From Bacteroidetes bacterium MedPE-SWsnd-G1 (GTDB lineage: Bacteria > Bacteroidota > Bacteroidia > Flavobacteriales > Flavobacteriaceae): a stretch of DNA of 64,000 nt. Both the position numbers and the translations under genes were made by a program. Below are positions 6,297 to 14,678 of this stretch, piece by piece. The notes under the pieces were generated by a model, which worked only from the letters and a program-made list of their open reading frames with translations, made no database searches and was not told where the DNA came from. Location of the stretch: assembly GCA_001874265.1 (NCBI GenBank), contig MPDD01000008.1:1-64000 (forward strand), given 5' to 3'. Within the stretch, counting starts at the first letter, position 1; every line of letters starts with the position of its first letter.

Positions 6297-6690
6297 TGGT
6301 GGAGATGGAGGGACTCGAACCCTCGTCCAAACAAGCAACTAAAGTGCTTTCTACATGTATAGTCTTTGATTAGTTTTCGATTCTAAGCTGACCAAAAACC
6401 GCCCACTTAAAACTTAGTCATTTTAGTTTCGGATTACAACCATGACCTTTGTGATCCTATGTCAACTTTTACGATGCCAAAAATTCGAACGCCGCTAACC
6501 AAGGCTTTCGAGAGGCATAAAGCTTTCTGACCTTGTCAGACTAGGCTAATCCTACTGTAATTCAGATTATGCAGCTAAAGCGTAGTTATTCTCGCCGTTT
6601 AAAATGTTGAAATGATTTTTAGGAGTACTATTTCAACGCTCCACATGCTTACAGTTCACCTGACCTCGCTGTCAAAACCAAGTCATCCCC
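6297..6690 (-). ncRNA. ssrA: Transfer-messenger RNA (tmRNA)
   Basis: tmRNA rescues stalled ribosomes and tags incomplete proteins for degradation. The 5' end GGGGATG pairs with CATCTCC near the 3' end to form the acceptor stem, and the encoded 3' terminus is ACCA. The T arm (GGTTCGAGTCCC) is visible. The tag frame (6567-6596) reads GENNYALAA followed by TAA, the usual Bacteroidota tag. The molecule is about 394 nt and uncut, a standard one-piece tmRNA. Confidence 0.97.
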
Positions 6691-6777
6691 GTTAAACTGA
6701 TTTAAAAAAAATCAAGTGTGCGAATTTATGAAAAATTAATAAATATTTAGTGCCTTTCACGTTATTCAATCCAATTG

Positions 6778-6820
6778 ATGTCAGTTCGAGTTTTTTCTGA
6801 AAGAAAAAGTATCAAGAACT
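6778..6820. repeat. Extragenic imperfect inverted repeat
   Basis: TGTCAGTTCGAG followed by a T-rich and then A-rich core and a CAAGAACT arm forms an imperfect hairpin. It resembles the GTCAGTTCGAG-type dispersed repeats of flavobacteria. It lies between ssrA and the next gene. Confidence 0.45.
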
Positions 6821-6930
6821 AATTTCTAATATGATTTATGAAATCGCTTTTTAGCAAATGCACAATTGTCTATTTGTTCATTCCTTTAAATTCAGATATA
6901 TTTATAGTCTTAATTTTAGCAGAGAATTAC

Positions 6931-8136
6931 ATGAAGATAGGAATTATCCGAGAGCGTAAAAATCCACCAGACAAACGCGTTGTTTTTACACCAAATAAGT
7001 GTAAAGAATTACTAGAAATTTATCCAGATTTGGAGATTAAAGTAGAAGCATCGCCCATTAGAGCATTTCCGGATAGTGATTATGTAAGCGCGGGTATTTC
7101 AGTAGTGGAAGATGTATCGGATTGTGAAGTTTTATTGGGTGTAAAAGAGGTTCCTATGGAAAGTCTAATTCCGAATAAAAAGTATTTTTTCTTTTCGCAT
7201 ACAATTAAAAAACAACCGTATAATAGAACACTCTTAAATACAATTTTAGAGAAGAATATAGAACTCTTTGACCACGAAACGCTAACCAATCAAAAAGAAC
7301 AGCGTGTAGTGGCGTTTGGTCGCTATGCTGGTATTGTTGGGGCGTATAATGGTTTGCGTGCGTACGGAATTAAACACGCCTTGTTCGCGTTGCAAAAAGC
7401 CGAAAACTTAAAAGACCAAAACGCATTAATTTCTGAATTAAAAAGAGTGCATTTACCAGATGTTAAAATTGTATTGACAGGTAAAGGTAGAGTTGCAAAC
7501 GGAGCCAAAGAAATGTTAGATGGTATGGGAATAAAAGAGGTTTCTGTTATTGACTTTTTAGAAAAATCTTTTGACGAGGCTGTATATGTGCAATTAGATG
7601 TGTTAGATTATAACAAGCGCAAGGACGGGCAAATAATAAATAATATCGATTTCTTTAATAACCCTGAAGCGTATGAAAGCGATTTTATGCGTTTTGCTGA
7701 GGTTTCGGATGTATTCATTGCTGGTCATTTCTTTGGAGATGGATCACCTTATTTATTTACCAGAACTGATGCTAAAAATTCAAACTTCAAAATAAATACT
7801 GTAGCCGATGTAAGTTGCGATATTGATGGGCCAGTGGCATCTACTATTAGACCTTCTACAATAGCCGATCCTATTTATGGATACAATCCACAAACGGAGC
7901 AAGAAGATGATTTTATGAGCTCTAAAGTAATTGCTGTAATGGCTGTAGATAATTTGCCATGTGAATTGCCAAGAGATGCTTCGGATGGATTCGGAACTCA
8001 ATTTGCTGAACATGTGATACCTGCTTTTTTTAATAATGACGAAACAGGAATATTACACCGTGCACAAATGACTTCTAACGGTAAATTGACAGATCGTTAT
8101 GCGTACTTACAAGATTATGCAGACGGTAAAGAGTAA
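6931..8136 (+). CDS. NAD(P)-dependent oxidoreductase of the alanine/saccharopine dehydrogenase type
   Basis: This 401-residue cytoplasmic enzyme has an AlaDh/PNT-like N-terminal domain (MKIGIIRERKNPPDKRV at residues 1-17) and a central Rossmann fold near residues 177-200 (VLTGKGRVANGAKEML). The length and the N-terminal signature fit lysine-forming saccharopine dehydrogenase-like proteins (LYS1-like) or alanine dehydrogenase relatives. The exact substrate is not certain. The ATG at 6931 aligns with the family N-terminus; an upstream in-frame ATG at 6838 adds a hydrophobic, non-homologous extension. It is followed with one-base TAATG overlaps by two small genes, indicating a three-gene operon. 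Confidence 0.8.
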   Translation: MKIGIIRERKNPPDKRVVFTPNKCKELLEIYPDLEIKVEASPIRAFPDSDYVSAGISVVEDVSDCEVLLGVKEVPMESLIPNKKYFFFSHTIKKQPYNRTLLNTILEKNIELFDHETLTNQKEQRVVAFGRYAGIVGAYNGLRAYGIKHALFALQKAENLKDQNALISELKRVHLPDVKIVLTGKGRVANGAKEMLDGMGIKEVSVIDFLEKSFDEAVYVQLDVLDYNKRKDGQIINNIDFFNNPEAYESDFMRFAEVSDVFIAGHFFGDGSPYLFTRTDAKNSNFKINTVADVSCDIDGPVASTIRPSTIADPIYGYNPQTEQEDDFMSSKVIAVMAVDNLPCELPRDASDGFGTQFAEHVIPAFFNNDETGILHRAQMTSNGKLTDRYAYLQDYADGKE

Positions 8137-8357
8137 TGATAGGAGACAAGCAATTTTTAATTGATTTAGCCAAGGCAAAAATGCCCTTTGGTAAATACAA
8201 GGGTAAAGATTTAATCGATTTACCCGAGCATTATGTGGTTTGGTATCATGCCAAAGGTTTTCCAGCGGGTAAACTAGGGAAGCAATTGGGCTTGGTATAC
8301 GAACTTAAATTGAACGGCCTCGAATATTTGATAAGAGATATTAAGAAGAAGTTTTAA
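8136..8357 (+). CDS. DUF3820 family small protein
   Basis: This 73-residue protein has the DUF3820 signature: MPFGKYKGKDLIDLPEHYVVW in the first half, then a K/G-rich segment and LEYLIRDIKKKF at the end. The family is conserved in Proteobacteria and Bacteroidota and has no established biochemical role. Its start codon overlaps the stop of the upstream dehydrogenase by one base (TAATG). Its own stop overlaps the next start in the same way, so translational coupling is likely. Confidence 0.85.
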   Translation: MIGDKQFLIDLAKAKMPFGKYKGKDLIDLPEHYVVWYHAKGFPAGKLGKQLGLVYELKLNGLEYLIRDIKKKF

Positions 8358-8734
8358 TGAATCCTGTTGAAGAACATATTTTTAGACAAACGGAGCCATA
8401 TCAATCCATGATGCTCTATGTTCGAGATGTTCTTAAAACGACTTTACCAACCGTTGTGGAGAAATATAGTTTCCGACTTCCATTTTATCATTACAATAAA
8501 AAATCGTTGTTATATATGAATGTGTTACGTGGTACCAACTTTTTAGATATAGCTTTTATGGATGGCGCTATTTTAGAAACAAAATTTCCACAATTAAAAG
8601 ATCATAACAATCGAAAGCGAGTACGTTCTATTCAATACAAGTCAATAGAAGAAATTGACACAGCGTTGTTGCAGCAAATAATTATAGCAGCAGCTGGATT
8701 AATCGATACTGGAAACACAACAAAATATAAGTAA
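8357..8734 (+). CDS. DUF1801 domain-containing protein
   Basis: This 125-residue protein has the DUF1801 (YdhG-like) pattern: an amphipathic N-terminal helix, then VVEKYSFRLPFYHYNKKSLLYMN and LDIAFMDGAIL. The fold is a small alpha/beta domain of unknown function, probably cytoplasmic. It is the last gene of the operon starting at 6931 and is followed by a terminator shared with the convergent peroxiredoxin gene. Confidence 0.85.
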   Translation: MNPVEEHIFRQTEPYQSMMLYVRDVLKTTLPTVVEKYSFRLPFYHYNKKSLLYMNVLRGTNFLDIAFMDGAILETKFPQLKDHNNRKRVRSIQYKSIEEIDTALLQQIIIAAAGLIDTGNTTKYK

Positions 8735-8747
8735 GGAAATTGATTAC

Positions 8748-8776
8748 AAAAAAAGGCCGCAATAAGCGACCTTTTA
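8748..8776. terminator. Convergent terminator between the DUF1801 and peroxiredoxin genes
   Basis: The imperfect stem AAAAGGCCGC/GCGACCTTTT has one mismatch, loop AATAA, and A and T tracts on either side. Confidence 0.6.
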
Positions 8777-8795
8777 AAGTAAATTTATTACCAAA

Positions 8796-9434
8796 TTACA
8801 AATTTGGTTGTGGTGTCATTCTTAAATACGGTTTAACTTCTTCTACACCTTTTGTAAAAATTTCTTTTGCTTTATCAGTCGGAATTGCAGGGCTGACTAC
8901 GACATCTTCTCCATGATTCCAGTTCGCAGGCGTTGCTACTTTATGATAAGCAGTTAGTTGTAACGAATCGATAACACGGAGCAACTCATCAAAATTCCTT
9001 CCAGTCGATGCAGGATATGTAATTGTTAGTTTCACTTTTTTATCATCACCAATTACAAATACAGATCGAACCGTTAATTTACTATCTGCATTTGGATGGA
9101 TCATATCATACAATTCTGAAACTTTTCTATCCTCATCTGCAATGATTGGAAAGTTTACCGTGGTATCTTGAGTTTCATTAATATCTTTAATCCATCCCAG
9201 GTGAGATTCTAACCCATCTACACTCAATGCTACCACCTTAACATTCCTCTTGTTAAATTCTTCTGTATATTTTGCTACTGTACCCAATTCGGTTGTACAA
9301 ACCGGGGTGTAATCTGCTGGATGAGAAAATAAAATCCCCCAACTATTTCCAAGCCATTTATGAAAATCTATTTCACCTTCTGAACTTTGTGCTGTAAAGT
9401 TTGGAGCGATATCTCCTAATCTAATTGCTGCCAT
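8796..9434 (-). CDS. 1-Cys peroxiredoxin (Prx6 type)
   Basis: This 212-residue cytoplasmic peroxidase reduces hydrogen peroxide and organic peroxides through a peroxidatic cysteine. The active-site motif DYTPVCTTE places the Cys at residue 46. The domain ends with the extended C-terminal region of Prx6-type enzymes (residues 160-212, with YLRMTPQPNL at the end). It has no signal peptide. It lies 74 bases downstream of kdsA on the same strand but probably has its own promoter. Confidence 0.93.
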   Translation of the reverse strand: MAAIRLGDIAPNFTAQSSEGEIDFHKWLGNSWGILFSHPADYTPVCTTELGTVAKYTEEFNKRNVKVVALSVDGLESHLGWIKDINETQDTTVNFPIIADEDRKVSELYDMIHPNADSKLTVRSVFVIGDDKKVKLTITYPASTGRNFDELLRVIDSLQLTAYHKVATPANWNHGEDVVVSPAIPTDKAKEIFTKGVEEVKPYLRMTPQPNL

Positions 9435-9508
9435 TTTTTTATATTTTAATTCCTACTAATTTAATAGGGTAAAAATACTTAAAGAATGACGAATAAAAGT
9501 TAAATAAT

Positions 9509-10327
9509 CTATAAACTATTTACAACCTTTCTAATTTCAACCAAATTGGTTAATAAATTTTCAAGGTGTGCCAGGTCTAGCATATTTGCCCCATCACTTT
9601 TTGCATTTGCTGGGTCAAAATGAGTTTCTATAAATAAACCATCAACATTGTTTACCACACCGGCGCGAGCAATTGTTTCAATCATTTCTGGTCTACCACC
9701 TGTAACACCGCTACTTTGGTTGGGTTGTTGTAATGAATGTGTAACATCTAATACAACAGGAGCAAAGGCTTTCATTTCAGGAATACCTCTGAAATCAACA
9801 ATCATATCTTGGTAACCAAACATAGTACCTCTATCGGTAATCCATGCTTTTTCACTACCGCTATCTTTTACTTTTTGCACGGCGTGTTGCATTGCGGAAG
9901 GGCTCATAAACTGTCCTTTTTTAAGATTCACAACTTTTCCAGTATTTGCTGCTGCAACTACTAAATCCGTTTGTCTCACTAAAAATGCTGGAATTTGTAA
10001 AACATCTACATATTCTGCTGCTTTAGCTGCGTCGGTAACTTCATGAATGTCAGTAACAGTTGGTACGTTAAATGTTTCAGAAACCTTGCGTAAAATTTTC
10101 AATGCCTTTTCATCTCCAATTCCTGTAAAACTATCAATTCTACTTCTGTTTGCCTTTTTAAAACTTCCTTTAAACACGTAAGGAATTTTTAATTTATCAG
10201 TTATAGAAATCACTTTTTCTGCAATGCGTAAAGCCATGTCTTCACCTTCAATAGCACAAGGTCCGGCTAATAAAAAGAAGTTGTCAGAATCGGTGTGTTT
10301 TATGTTCGGAATCAGGTTTAAATCCAT
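9509..10327 (-). CDS. kdsA: 3-deoxy-8-phosphooctulonate synthase
   Basis: KdsA condenses phosphoenolpyruvate with D-arabinose 5-phosphate to make KDO 8-phosphate for the LPS inner core. The 272-residue length is standard. Diagnostic segments are FFLLAGPCAIEGE (about 18-30), VFKGSFKKANRS, TDIHEVTDAAKAAEYVDVLQ and VTHSLQQPNQSSGVTGGR. The enzyme is cytoplasmic. Its promoter region diverges from that of the M28 peptidase gene. Confidence 0.97.
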   Translation of the reverse strand: MDLNLIPNIKHTDSDNFFLLAGPCAIEGEDMALRIAEKVISITDKLKIPYVFKGSFKKANRSRIDSFTGIGDEKALKILRKVSETFNVPTVTDIHEVTDAAKAAEYVDVLQIPAFLVRQTDLVVAAANTGKVVNLKKGQFMSPSAMQHAVQKVKDSGSEKAWITDRGTMFGYQDMIVDFRGIPEMKAFAPVVLDVTHSLQQPNQSSGVTGGRPEMIETIARAGVVNNVDGLFIETHFDPANAKSDGANMLDLAHLENLLTNLVEIRKVVNSL

Positions 10328-10342
10328 TTGTTAAATTTTTAG

Positions 10343-10350
10343 CAAAAGTA
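10343..10350 (-). promoter_or_regulatory. -7 box of kdsA
   Basis: On the minus strand TACTTTTG matches TAnnTTTG, 15 bases before the kdsA start codon. It forms a divergent pair with the box at 10362-10369. Confidence 0.5.
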
Positions 10351-10361
10351 CAAATTAATTA

Positions 10362-10369
10362 TATCTTTG
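10362..10369 (+). promoter_or_regulatory. -7 box of the M28 peptidase gene
   Basis: TATCTTTG, a full match to TAnnTTTG, lies 28 bases before the first ATG at 10398. Confidence 0.55.
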
Positions 10370-10397
10370 ATTTTTATAGTACCTAATTAAAAACCAA

Positions 10398-11393
10398 ATG
10401 AATATGAATAAATTAAAAAATACTGCAATGGCAGTAGCAACATTGTTGTTAGTTTCTTGTACAGCAACTTCACAAAAAATTAAGGAGAAAACAGTTAAGA
10501 AACATTTATACACGCTGGCAAGTGATGATATGGAAGGGAGACGAGCAGGTACACCTGGAATTGAAAAGGCAGCACAGTATATTGAAGGGGAATTTGAGAA
10601 AGTTGGTTTAACAACATTTAACGGAGCAGATGATTTTCGTCAGAGTTTTAAAAAGACAATCAAAGGAAAGGAATTAGATTTATTTAATGTAATTGGAGTT
10701 TTAGAAGGAAAGAGTAAAAAAGATGAGTACGTAGTCATTTCTGCACATTACGATCATTTAGGGATTGGTAAATCTGTAGATGGAGATTCAATCTACAACG
10801 GTGCAAATGATGATGCCTCAGGAGTTGCGGCAGTTTTGGCATTGGCAGATTATTTTAAAAAGAAAGATATTAACGAAAGAAGTATTTTGTTTGTGGCCTT
10901 TACTGCAGAAGAAATGGGCTTGGTAGGTTCTAACTATTTTGGAACTACCGTTGATGCCGATAAAATTGTTGCAGGAATTAATATAGAAATGATTGGTAAA
11001 ACACCAAGTTTTGGACCTAACACGGCTTGGTTAACAGGTTATGAGCGTTCTGATTTTGGAAAAATTGTTCAGAAAAACTTAGAGGGAACTGGATATGTAT
11101 TACACCCAGACCCTTATAAGAAATTTAACTTGTTCTTTAGATCTGATAACGCATCTTTAGCGCGTTTAGGGGTTCCTGCACATACGTTTTCTACAAGCCC
11201 AATAGATACGGATAAAGACTATCATCAAGCATCAGATAATCCAGAAACCTTAGATGTTGGTGTAATTACTGAAACAATAAAAGCGATTGCAGTTGGAACA
11301 ACTTCTATGATTGATGGAACAGATACACCGACAAGAGTTCAGTTAACTGATGAAGAAATGAATCGTAGAAAAAAGAAGAAAAAATCTGAGTAA
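10398..11393 (+). CDS. M28 family zinc metallopeptidase lipoprotein
   Basis: This 331-residue exported peptidase has a lipobox (LLLVSC, Cys 21), so it is probably anchored in the cell envelope. The M28 metal-binding pattern is present: HYDH at 117-120, GANDDASG at 135-142 and the catalytic pair AEE at 170-172. Family members are aminopeptidases or glutaminyl-cyclase-like enzymes. The C-terminus is a lysine-rich tail. A second ATG at 10404 is an equally possible start. Its stop overlaps the next gene by one base. Confidence 0.9.
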   Translation: MNMNKLKNTAMAVATLLLVSCTATSQKIKEKTVKKHLYTLASDDMEGRRAGTPGIEKAAQYIEGEFEKVGLTTFNGADDFRQSFKKTIKGKELDLFNVIGVLEGKSKKDEYVVISAHYDHLGIGKSVDGDSIYNGANDDASGVAAVLALADYFKKKDINERSILFVAFTAEEMGLVGSNYFGTTVDADKIVAGINIEMIGKTPSFGPNTAWLTGYERSDFGKIVQKNLEGTGYVLHPDPYKKFNLFFRSDNASLARLGVPAHTFSTSPIDTDKDYHQASDNPETLDVGVITETIKAIAVGTTSMIDGTDTPTRVQLTDEEMNRRKKKKKSE

Positions 11394-11740
11394 TGCCTTA
11401 TAACGAGTTTCTTGGAGACCGTATTCGTGCTATTTTAATTGAGAAAAGAGTCGATTTTTTTGAAAAGAATATGTTCGGAGGCTTGTGTTTTATGGTCGAT
11501 GATAAAATGTGTATTGGAGTGACTCGTGATGAAGTTATGGCAAGAATAGGTGTAGATGCTTATGAAGATGCTCTTAAAAAACCTGGTTGTAAAGAAATGA
11601 ATTTTACGGGTAGGCCAATGAAAGGGTATGTGTTTTTATCCGATGATGCTACTGACATGGAATCTGATTTAGCATATTGGATCCAACTCGCACTCGATTT
11701 TAATCCACTAGCAAAAGCAAGTAAGAAAGGAAAGAAATGA
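11393..11740 (+). CDS. TfoX/Sxy N-terminal domain protein
   Basis: This 115-residue protein has the TfoX_N fold: KNMFGGLCFMVDDKMCIGV, MARIG, MNFTGRPMKGYVF and a basic tail KKGKK. In gamma-proteobacteria the domain occurs in the competence regulator Sxy; stand-alone versions in Bacteroidota have no shown role. It is translationally coupled to the M28 peptidase gene (TAATG overlap) and followed by a strong terminator. Confidence 0.85.
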   Translation: MPYNEFLGDRIRAILIEKRVDFFEKNMFGGLCFMVDDKMCIGVTRDEVMARIGVDAYEDALKKPGCKEMNFTGRPMKGYVFLSDDATDMESDLAYWIQLALDFNPLAKASKKGKK

Positions 11741-11741
11741 A

Positions 11742-11776
11742 AAAACTGCCAGATTTAATTTAAATCTGGCAGTTTT
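11742..11776. terminator. Bidirectional terminator
   Basis: A perfect 16-bp stem, AAACTGCCAGATTTAA with its complement, is flanked by A and T runs. It separates the convergent TfoX-like and OmpA-family genes. Confidence 0.95.
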
Positions 11777-11798
11777 AATTTGGGACTCTATTTATATT

Positions 11799-13706
11799 TT
11801 AATTCAATATTACAAATTCACAACGTCTGTTTTGAAAATGTTCACTTTCCCAACATCTTACGCCATCATCGCATCTGTTCAATAATTGAGTTTCTCCATA
11901 ACCAACAGATTTTAAATTGTCAGGATTAACTCCTTTCGCAACTAAGTATTCTCTTACCGAATTTGCGCGTTTGTGGGATAACTCAAGATTGAAATCATCA
12001 TCGCCACGCGAATCAGTATGCGTTCCAATTTCAATTTTCATTTCAGGATACTTTGTCATAACCTGTACAACTTCATCTAAATTTGGTTTTGCGCTTGGAA
12101 TAATATCCCAACTATTAAAATAAAAGAATATTGGATCAATCTTTATTTGTAGTTTTCCATACTCAACGACAATTTTTTCTTCAGCTTTTTCGTATGATTC
12201 TAAAAGTAAATCTAAATTAACTATTGCCTGAGCGTATTTATCTGTTGTAAAATTAACTTCTGCAGGGTTATAGGCTTTCAAGTTACCTTTTAATGTATAA
12301 TTAGAATTAGGTTCAACTTCAAATGAAAATGTTCCGTTTTTTCCAACAGTACTTCTATCAACTTCTTGGCCGCTACTGTCATATAAAATAACTTCAGTTC
12401 CAGGTAGTGGAGTACTTGTTAATTTGTCTTTAGCAATTCCTTTTGCAAAAGGTTCAGGAGTTTGAGTAAAACGATAAATGTCATCATTCCCTTTTCCTCC
12501 AGAACGGTTTGATGAAAAATAGCCTGTTTGTCTTTCTTCATCAATAATAAGAGCAAAATCATCCATGTTACTATTTATGACGTTACTCATATTTATAGGG
12601 GAGGAGAAGGTTTCTTCAGATATTTTACTTTTAAATATATCTAATCCTCCAAGACCTAAATGACCATCTGAAGCAAAATAAAGATTCTCTGTAGTACTGA
12701 TAAAAGGAAATTGTTCTCTTTTTGTTGTATTAATTTTAGAGCCAAGGTTTTTAGGAGTTCCAAAAGTTCCATTTTCATTTATATCAACTACAAAAAGGTC
12801 AAAAGATCCAATAGTACCGGGCATGTCTGAAGCAAAATATAATTTAGATTCGTCAGCATTCAAGGCTGGATGAACTACGGAAAAGGAATCACTGTTAAAA
12901 GGTAATTCTGTAACGTTACCCCAGATGCTATCGAGTAACTCCGCTTTGTAAATCTTTAAATGAGATATTTTATTGGCGTCTTTTTTCTTTTTTCCAGTGC
13001 TAAAATTATTTCTTGTAAAATACATCGTCTGTCCATCCTTAGTAATTGTGGCATTGGACTCATGAACTTTAGTGTTAATCTCTGGTCCTAAAGGTGAAAC
13101 ATTTGTTATGTCTCCAATGGAATCAATTGATGCCTGATATAAATCTAAATAAGATAGATTGTTCCATTCATAAGTATTACCTCCACTTCTAGTGGAAGCA
13201 AAATAAACGGTATCGTTATGGATAAATGGTGCAAATTCAGACCCTTCAGTATTTGAAGAGATATCATGAGTAATATAGGGCCTTTTTATATTGGCATTTA
13301 ACTCTTTTATGAATAAATCTGTATCAATGTTGTCATTCGATACTAAAGATTCGGAGTCGTTATATTTTTTAAACCACTTATCCGCTTCTTTATAATTTTC
13401 TATACCTTTTAAGGCCTGCGCATATCTAAACAAATATTCTGGGCTCAAAGTACCGCCTTCAAAATGTTCCGTAATTAAAAATTTATACCATTGCACTGCA
13501 CTTTTCATATTGGCATTAAAATAGTAGCAGTCTCCTAGTTTTTGAAGTACGTCTTGTGATTTATCTTCTTGTTCCAAGAATAGAGCAGCCGCATCGATAT
13601 ATGCTCGTTTTTCAAATAACTGATTTGCTTTTTTAATATTTTGTGCCACCGTAGTAAGTTGTGAGGTAACTAAAAATAATAATATAAGGGTCGATAATTT
13701 TTTCAT
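11799..13706 (-). CDS. OmpA family protein with TPR and beta-propeller repeats (T9SS-linked)
   Basis: This 635-residue envelope protein has a signal peptide (about 1-21), a TPR-like helical region (25-125) and WD40-like/PD40 propeller repeats (about 150-420; VYFASTRSGG, LYFASD, GYFSSNRSGG). A CarboxypepD_reg-like segment (about 425-500) follows. The C-terminal OmpA peptidoglycan-binding domain (about 525-635) carries IEIGTHTDSRGDDDFN and LSHKRANSVREYLV. It is the last gene of the adhesin, SprF/PorP and OmpA module common in gliding flavobacteria. It probably ties the secreted adhesin machinery to the cell wall. Confidence 0.88.
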   Translation of the reverse strand: MKKLSTLILLFLVTSQLTTVAQNIKKANQLFEKRAYIDAAALFLEQEDKSQDVLQKLGDCYYFNANMKSAVQWYKFLITEHFEGGTLSPEYLFRYAQALKGIENYKEADKWFKKYNDSESLVSNDNIDTDLFIKELNANIKRPYITHDISSNTEGSEFAPFIHNDTVYFASTRSGGNTYEWNNLSYLDLYQASIDSIGDITNVSPLGPEINTKVHESNATITKDGQTMYFTRNNFSTGKKKKDANKISHLKIYKAELLDSIWGNVTELPFNSDSFSVVHPALNADESKLYFASDMPGTIGSFDLFVVDINENGTFGTPKNLGSKINTTKREQFPFISTTENLYFASDGHLGLGGLDIFKSKISEETFSSPINMSNVINSNMDDFALIIDEERQTGYFSSNRSGGKGNDDIYRFTQTPEPFAKGIAKDKLTSTPLPGTEVILYDSSGQEVDRSTVGKNGTFSFEVEPNSNYTLKGNLKAYNPAEVNFTTDKYAQAIVNLDLLLESYEKAEEKIVVEYGKLQIKIDPIFFYFNSWDIIPSAKPNLDEVVQVMTKYPEMKIEIGTHTDSRGDDDFNLELSHKRANSVREYLVAKGVNPDNLKSVGYGETQLLNRCDDGVRCWESEHFQNRRCEFVILN

Positions 13707-13721
13707 AATTATTAGAGGTGT

Positions 13722-14654
13722 TTAGAAGAATCTTGGAGATTTGTCAAAACCTTTTTTTAATATATTTAAATCATATAGTATTATCACTTCATGTGAGCCC
13801 GAACTGAATGGTCCTAAATTAGAAGTTGTGTGGTCGTAAGCATAACCAATTCTTAAGTCAGGTGTAGCTCTAAAATTCATCAATCCAGAAACAGAATCAT
13901 CTATTCGATAACCAACTCCTAATTCAAATTTCTCGTTGAATAAAACATTGGCGGTTATATCTACCGTTACAGGAGCACCTTTTACCGCTTTTGTCATAAA
14001 AGCAGGTTTTAGTTTAAATTGTTCATTAATATCGAATACATACCCACCGGTAAGAAACCAGTGTGCTTGTTCGGTTCCTTGGTATTGTCCATTGTTTTGT
14101 TCCAGGTGTTTAGCAGCTAAGAAGTTTGGGACAGAGAGTCCAACATAAAACTTGTCTGTGTTGTAATAAATACCGGCACCTACATTAAAAAAAGTTTCAT
14201 TTATATTTTCTGCAAAGTCTGGATCAGTAAATACTCCGCCAGATTCTAACTGGAAATTTGTAAAATCAACGTTAAAAAATGAAACACCAGCTTTTAAACC
14301 AAAAGATAATCTTCCACTTTCTTCAAAATCTAATTTATAAGCAAAGTCTGCAAAAAGATTATTTTCTTTAACAACACCGTCACCCACATTATCATTTACT
14401 AAAGAAAACCCAACTTCTATTTTTTCGTCAATTGGTGCATGTGCAAAAATCGAAGAGGTTTTAGGAGACCCGTTAACACCTACCCATTGAGATCTATGGA
14501 TACCACCTAGATTTATAGTACCTACATCATTGGTTGTATAGGCTGGGTTAATTACACTCATGTTATACATGTATTGTGTGTATTGGGCATCTTGTTGCGA
14601 CCAAATCGTAACCGAAACAAAGAGTACTATAAGTTGTAAATATATTTTTTTCAT
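13722..14654 (-). CDS. SprF/PorP family T9SS outer-membrane protein
   Basis: This 310-residue beta-barrel protein has a signal peptide (1-19) and the family N-terminus QQDAQYTQYMYNMSVINPAY. The pattern QYMYNxxxxNPAY is diagnostic of PorP/SprF proteins, which help deliver or anchor individual T9SS cargo. It lies 24 bases after the giant adhesin gene and 15 bases before the OmpA gene, so the three are one operon. The short leader contains TAACCAAACTT, an 11-base match to the complement of the sRNA unpaired segment. Confidence 0.92.
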   Translation of the reverse strand: MKKIYLQLIVLFVSVTIWSQQDAQYTQYMYNMSVINPAYTTNDVGTINLGGIHRSQWVGVNGSPKTSSIFAHAPIDEKIEVGFSLVNDNVGDGVVKENNLFADFAYKLDFEESGRLSFGLKAGVSFFNVDFTNFQLESGGVFTDPDFAENINETFFNVGAGIYYNTDKFYVGLSVPNFLAAKHLEQNNGQYQGTEQAHWFLTGGYVFDINEQFKLKPAFMTKAVKGAPVTVDITANVLFNEKFELGVGYRIDDSVSGLMNFRATPDLRIGYAYDHTTSNLGPFSSGSHEVIILYDLNILKKGFDKSPRFF

Positions 14655-14678
14655 TTTATAAATCTTATTAAAGTTTGG